Positions 13,671 through 15,098 of a stretch of DNA of 15,098 bases are shown piece by piece. Position 1 is the first letter of the stretch. Each line of letters opens with the position of its first letter. The translations under genes were made by a program, and so were the position numbers. The notes beneath the pieces were generated by a model that saw only the letters and a program-made list of their open reading frames with translations, was not told the origin of the DNA and did no database searches. Origin of the DNA: UBA3774 sp045600025 (GTDB taxonomy: Bacteria > Bacillota > Clostridia > Lachnospirales > Lachnospiraceae); contig JAZRXC010000067.1 of assembly GCA_045600025.1 (NCBI GenBank), positions 1 to 15,098 on the forward strand. Reading direction: 5' to 3'.

Positions 13671-14954
13671 CAGTAACATAAGACTGAGCGCGGGGATGAA
13701 AGTAATCAGCAGTATTGCCACCAGATAGTAGATTATCAGCGGAACAGCACGCTTGCCGACTTGCATCACCGGCGTATCTATCATAGGTGCGGTTACAAAC
13801 AGATTCAGTCCAAACGGCGGAGTTACAAGACCGATTGCCAGTGTGCACACCATGATTACACCAAAATGGATATCGCTGATATTGAATGCTTTCAGTGTTT
13901 CTGCGAGCATCGGAGCGATGATTACTATTGCAGGACCTGTATCCATAACCATTCCAAGCAGGAACATTATGACTACAACCGCCAGCAGTACCTGCCAGGA
14001 AGCACTGAAGGTATCACCGAGGAATGAAGCAAGCTGCTGAGGAACCTTCATAAGCGCGAGGGCTCTTGCAAAACCGGTTGCCAGTGCCAGGATAAAGCAG
14101 ATGGGGGCATAACCGTGAACGGCAGAGATGATTACTTCTCCGATCTGTGATAACTTCATATCCTTATAGATAAATATGCTGACGATGAGTGAATAGAATA
14201 CAGATACGCATGCAGCTTCCGTAGGAGTAAAGTATCCTCCGTATATACCGCCCAGTATGATAACGGGAGAGAGCAGTGCCCAGAAGCTGTCCAGGAACAG
14301 TTTACCGAAAGACTGCTGATGAAGCTCCTGATATTTTTGCTCGAGCTTTTCGCGATTTTCGCCGTGTCTCTTTACATATATAACGGAATACACCATCAGG
14401 AATAGACCAATCAGGATTCCGGGGATTACACCGGCGATGAAAAGATTGCCGACAGACGCTCCGGTAGCCAGTCCGTACAGTACAAAAGGTATGGACGGCG
14501 GGATAATTACTCCCAAGGAGCCTGCAGTTGCTACCATCGAGGCACAGAATACTTTGTCATACCCCATCTCTACAAGAAGCGGTATGGTCATAGTACCTAC
14601 GGCTGCAGCGGTTGCAGGGCCTGATCCGGATATCGCACCGTAGAACAGGCAAGTGATGATGGTGGCACATATCATACCTGCAGGCAGTTTGCCGACCAAA
14701 TATGCAAATACATTAAACAGACGTCTTGAGATGCCGCCTCTTGCCATAATCATTCCGGCAAGGATGAACAGCGGTACCGCAATGATTGGAGTGCTGTCAG
14801 CACCGCCGAATATGGAACGGATCATAGCACCTACTGAAGTGGCACCGGGAGCGCCTAAAAATGTAGGAATAAAGGTCGAGAGTCCCATACTTGTGACAAT
14901 AGGAGCGCCCAAGATGAGAAATGCACCAAATACGATAAATACTACAGCTGTCAT
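13668..14954 (-). CDS. dctM: TRAP transporter large permease (DctM family)
   Basis: The 428-residue protein has the length and topology of a stand-alone DctM, with about twelve hydrophobic segments. Family motifs include PLFILAGMIMARGGISRRL, the SGSGPATAAAVGTM region, GVIIPPSIPFVLYG with the paired prolines, and GGYFTPTEAACVSVFYSL in the second half, then GLVTPPFGLNLFV near the end. It is the sodium- or proton-coupled channel subunit of a TRAP transporter. GGAGGTGAG precedes the ATG at 14954, and the start shares one base with the stop of the upstream dctQ (TAATG), indicating translational coupling. The dctP gene follows after 36 bases. Order Q-M-P is one of the usual orders. Confidence 0.96.
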   Translation of the reverse strand: MTAVVFIVFGAFLILGAPIVTSMGLSTFIPTFLGAPGATSVGAMIRSIFGGADSTPIIAVPLFILAGMIMARGGISRRLFNVFAYLVGKLPAGMICATIITCLFYGAISGSGPATAAAVGTMTIPLLVEMGYDKVFCASMVATAGSLGVIIPPSIPFVLYGLATGASVGNLFIAGVIPGILIGLFLMVYSVIYVKRHGENREKLEQKYQELHQQSFGKLFLDSFWALLSPVIILGGIYGGYFTPTEAACVSVFYSLIVSIFIYKDMKLSQIGEVIISAVHGYAPICFILALATGFARALALMKVPQQLASFLGDTFSASWQVLLAVVVIMFLLGMVMDTGPAIVIIAPMLAETLKAFNISDIHFGVIMVCTLAIGLVTPPFGLNLFVTAPMIDTPVMQVGKRAVPLIIYYLVAILLITFIPALSLMLL

Positions 14955-15098
14955 TAAAGTTTCTCACCTCCTACAGATTCCAAAGCTTCCTGTACCTCAT
15001 CAGGTACCTTTTCAGTCTCTTTGTTCCTCAGAATATAAAAGATCTGCTGCGCAGAACGCAGGGCAGCAAGTCCGAATCCGATCGGAACAATTAAATAG
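14954..15098 (-). CDS. dctQ: TRAP transporter small permease (DctQ family), C-terminal end
   Basis: The minus-strand frame is open from the window edge to TAA at 14956-14954, giving the last 47 or so residues. They begin with a hydrophobic piece (LIVPIGFGLAALRSAQQIFY) typical of the last membrane helix of DctQ, followed by a charged, Glu/Lys-rich cytoplasmic tail. The stop overlaps the dctM start by one base. The assignment rests on the position directly before dctM and on this helix-plus-tail pattern. The bulk of the gene lies beyond the window. Confidence 0.82.
   Translation of the reverse strand, partial: YLIVPIGFGLAALRSAQQIFYILRNKETEKVPDEVQEALESVGGEKL

Overview
The window looks like chromosomal DNA of an anaerobic, Gram-positive clostridial bacterium, plausibly Lachnospiraceae or a relative. 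The grounds are moderate GC with AT-rich spacers, strong GGAGG-type ribosome binding sites, lipoprotein binding proteins with an ACGG lipobox and Thr/Ala-rich linkers, and an iron-sulfur enzyme. The genus cannot be named from the sequence alone. No RNA gene, insertion sequence, phage gene or CRISPR array was seen.

Layout. Positions 1-300 hold the end of a DUF1275/YoaK-like membrane protein, closed by a terminator at 331-371. A LysR-type regulator (528-1427, minus) is divergent from a nine-gene plus-strand operon (1607-9696). That operon encodes two single-domain cupins, a shikimate dehydrogenase-like enzyme, a type II dehydroquinase-like enzyme, a complete tripartite tricarboxylate transporter (tctC, tctB, tctA), a CoA-disulfide-reductase/NADH-oxidase-like flavoprotein with a rhodanese-like tail, and a sulfite/nitrite-reductase-like ferredoxin protein. 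It ends at a terminator (9716-9743). Next is a three-gene ABC importer of the iron-siderophore/heme/corrinoid class (9763-12493, plus). Convergent to it is a TRAP transporter (dctP, dctM and the end of dctQ, minus), with its own terminator at 12495-12522.

The centre of interest is the LysR-controlled operon. It reads as a self-contained uptake and catabolism unit: Tct imports a carboxylic acid, the dehydrogenase, dehydratase and cupins convert it, and the flavoprotein/iron-sulfur pair handles electrons or sulfur. The AroE-like and AroQ-like proteins keep core catalytic residues but differ at several positions that contact substrate in the biosynthetic enzymes. The AroE-like protein has Asp where the NADP-binding Asn-Arg-Thr motif normally sits, which suggests NAD. 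This points to a dedicated pathway for a quinate- or shikimate-like alicyclic acid that is not simply shikimate biosynthesis. The substrate is not determinable from sequence.

Regulatory structure is visible: an ATC-N9-GAT LysR-type box in the divergent promoter, a perfect TTGACA -35 for the regulator, a 13-bp hairpin between tctC and tctB, and a small hairpin between dctM and dctP.
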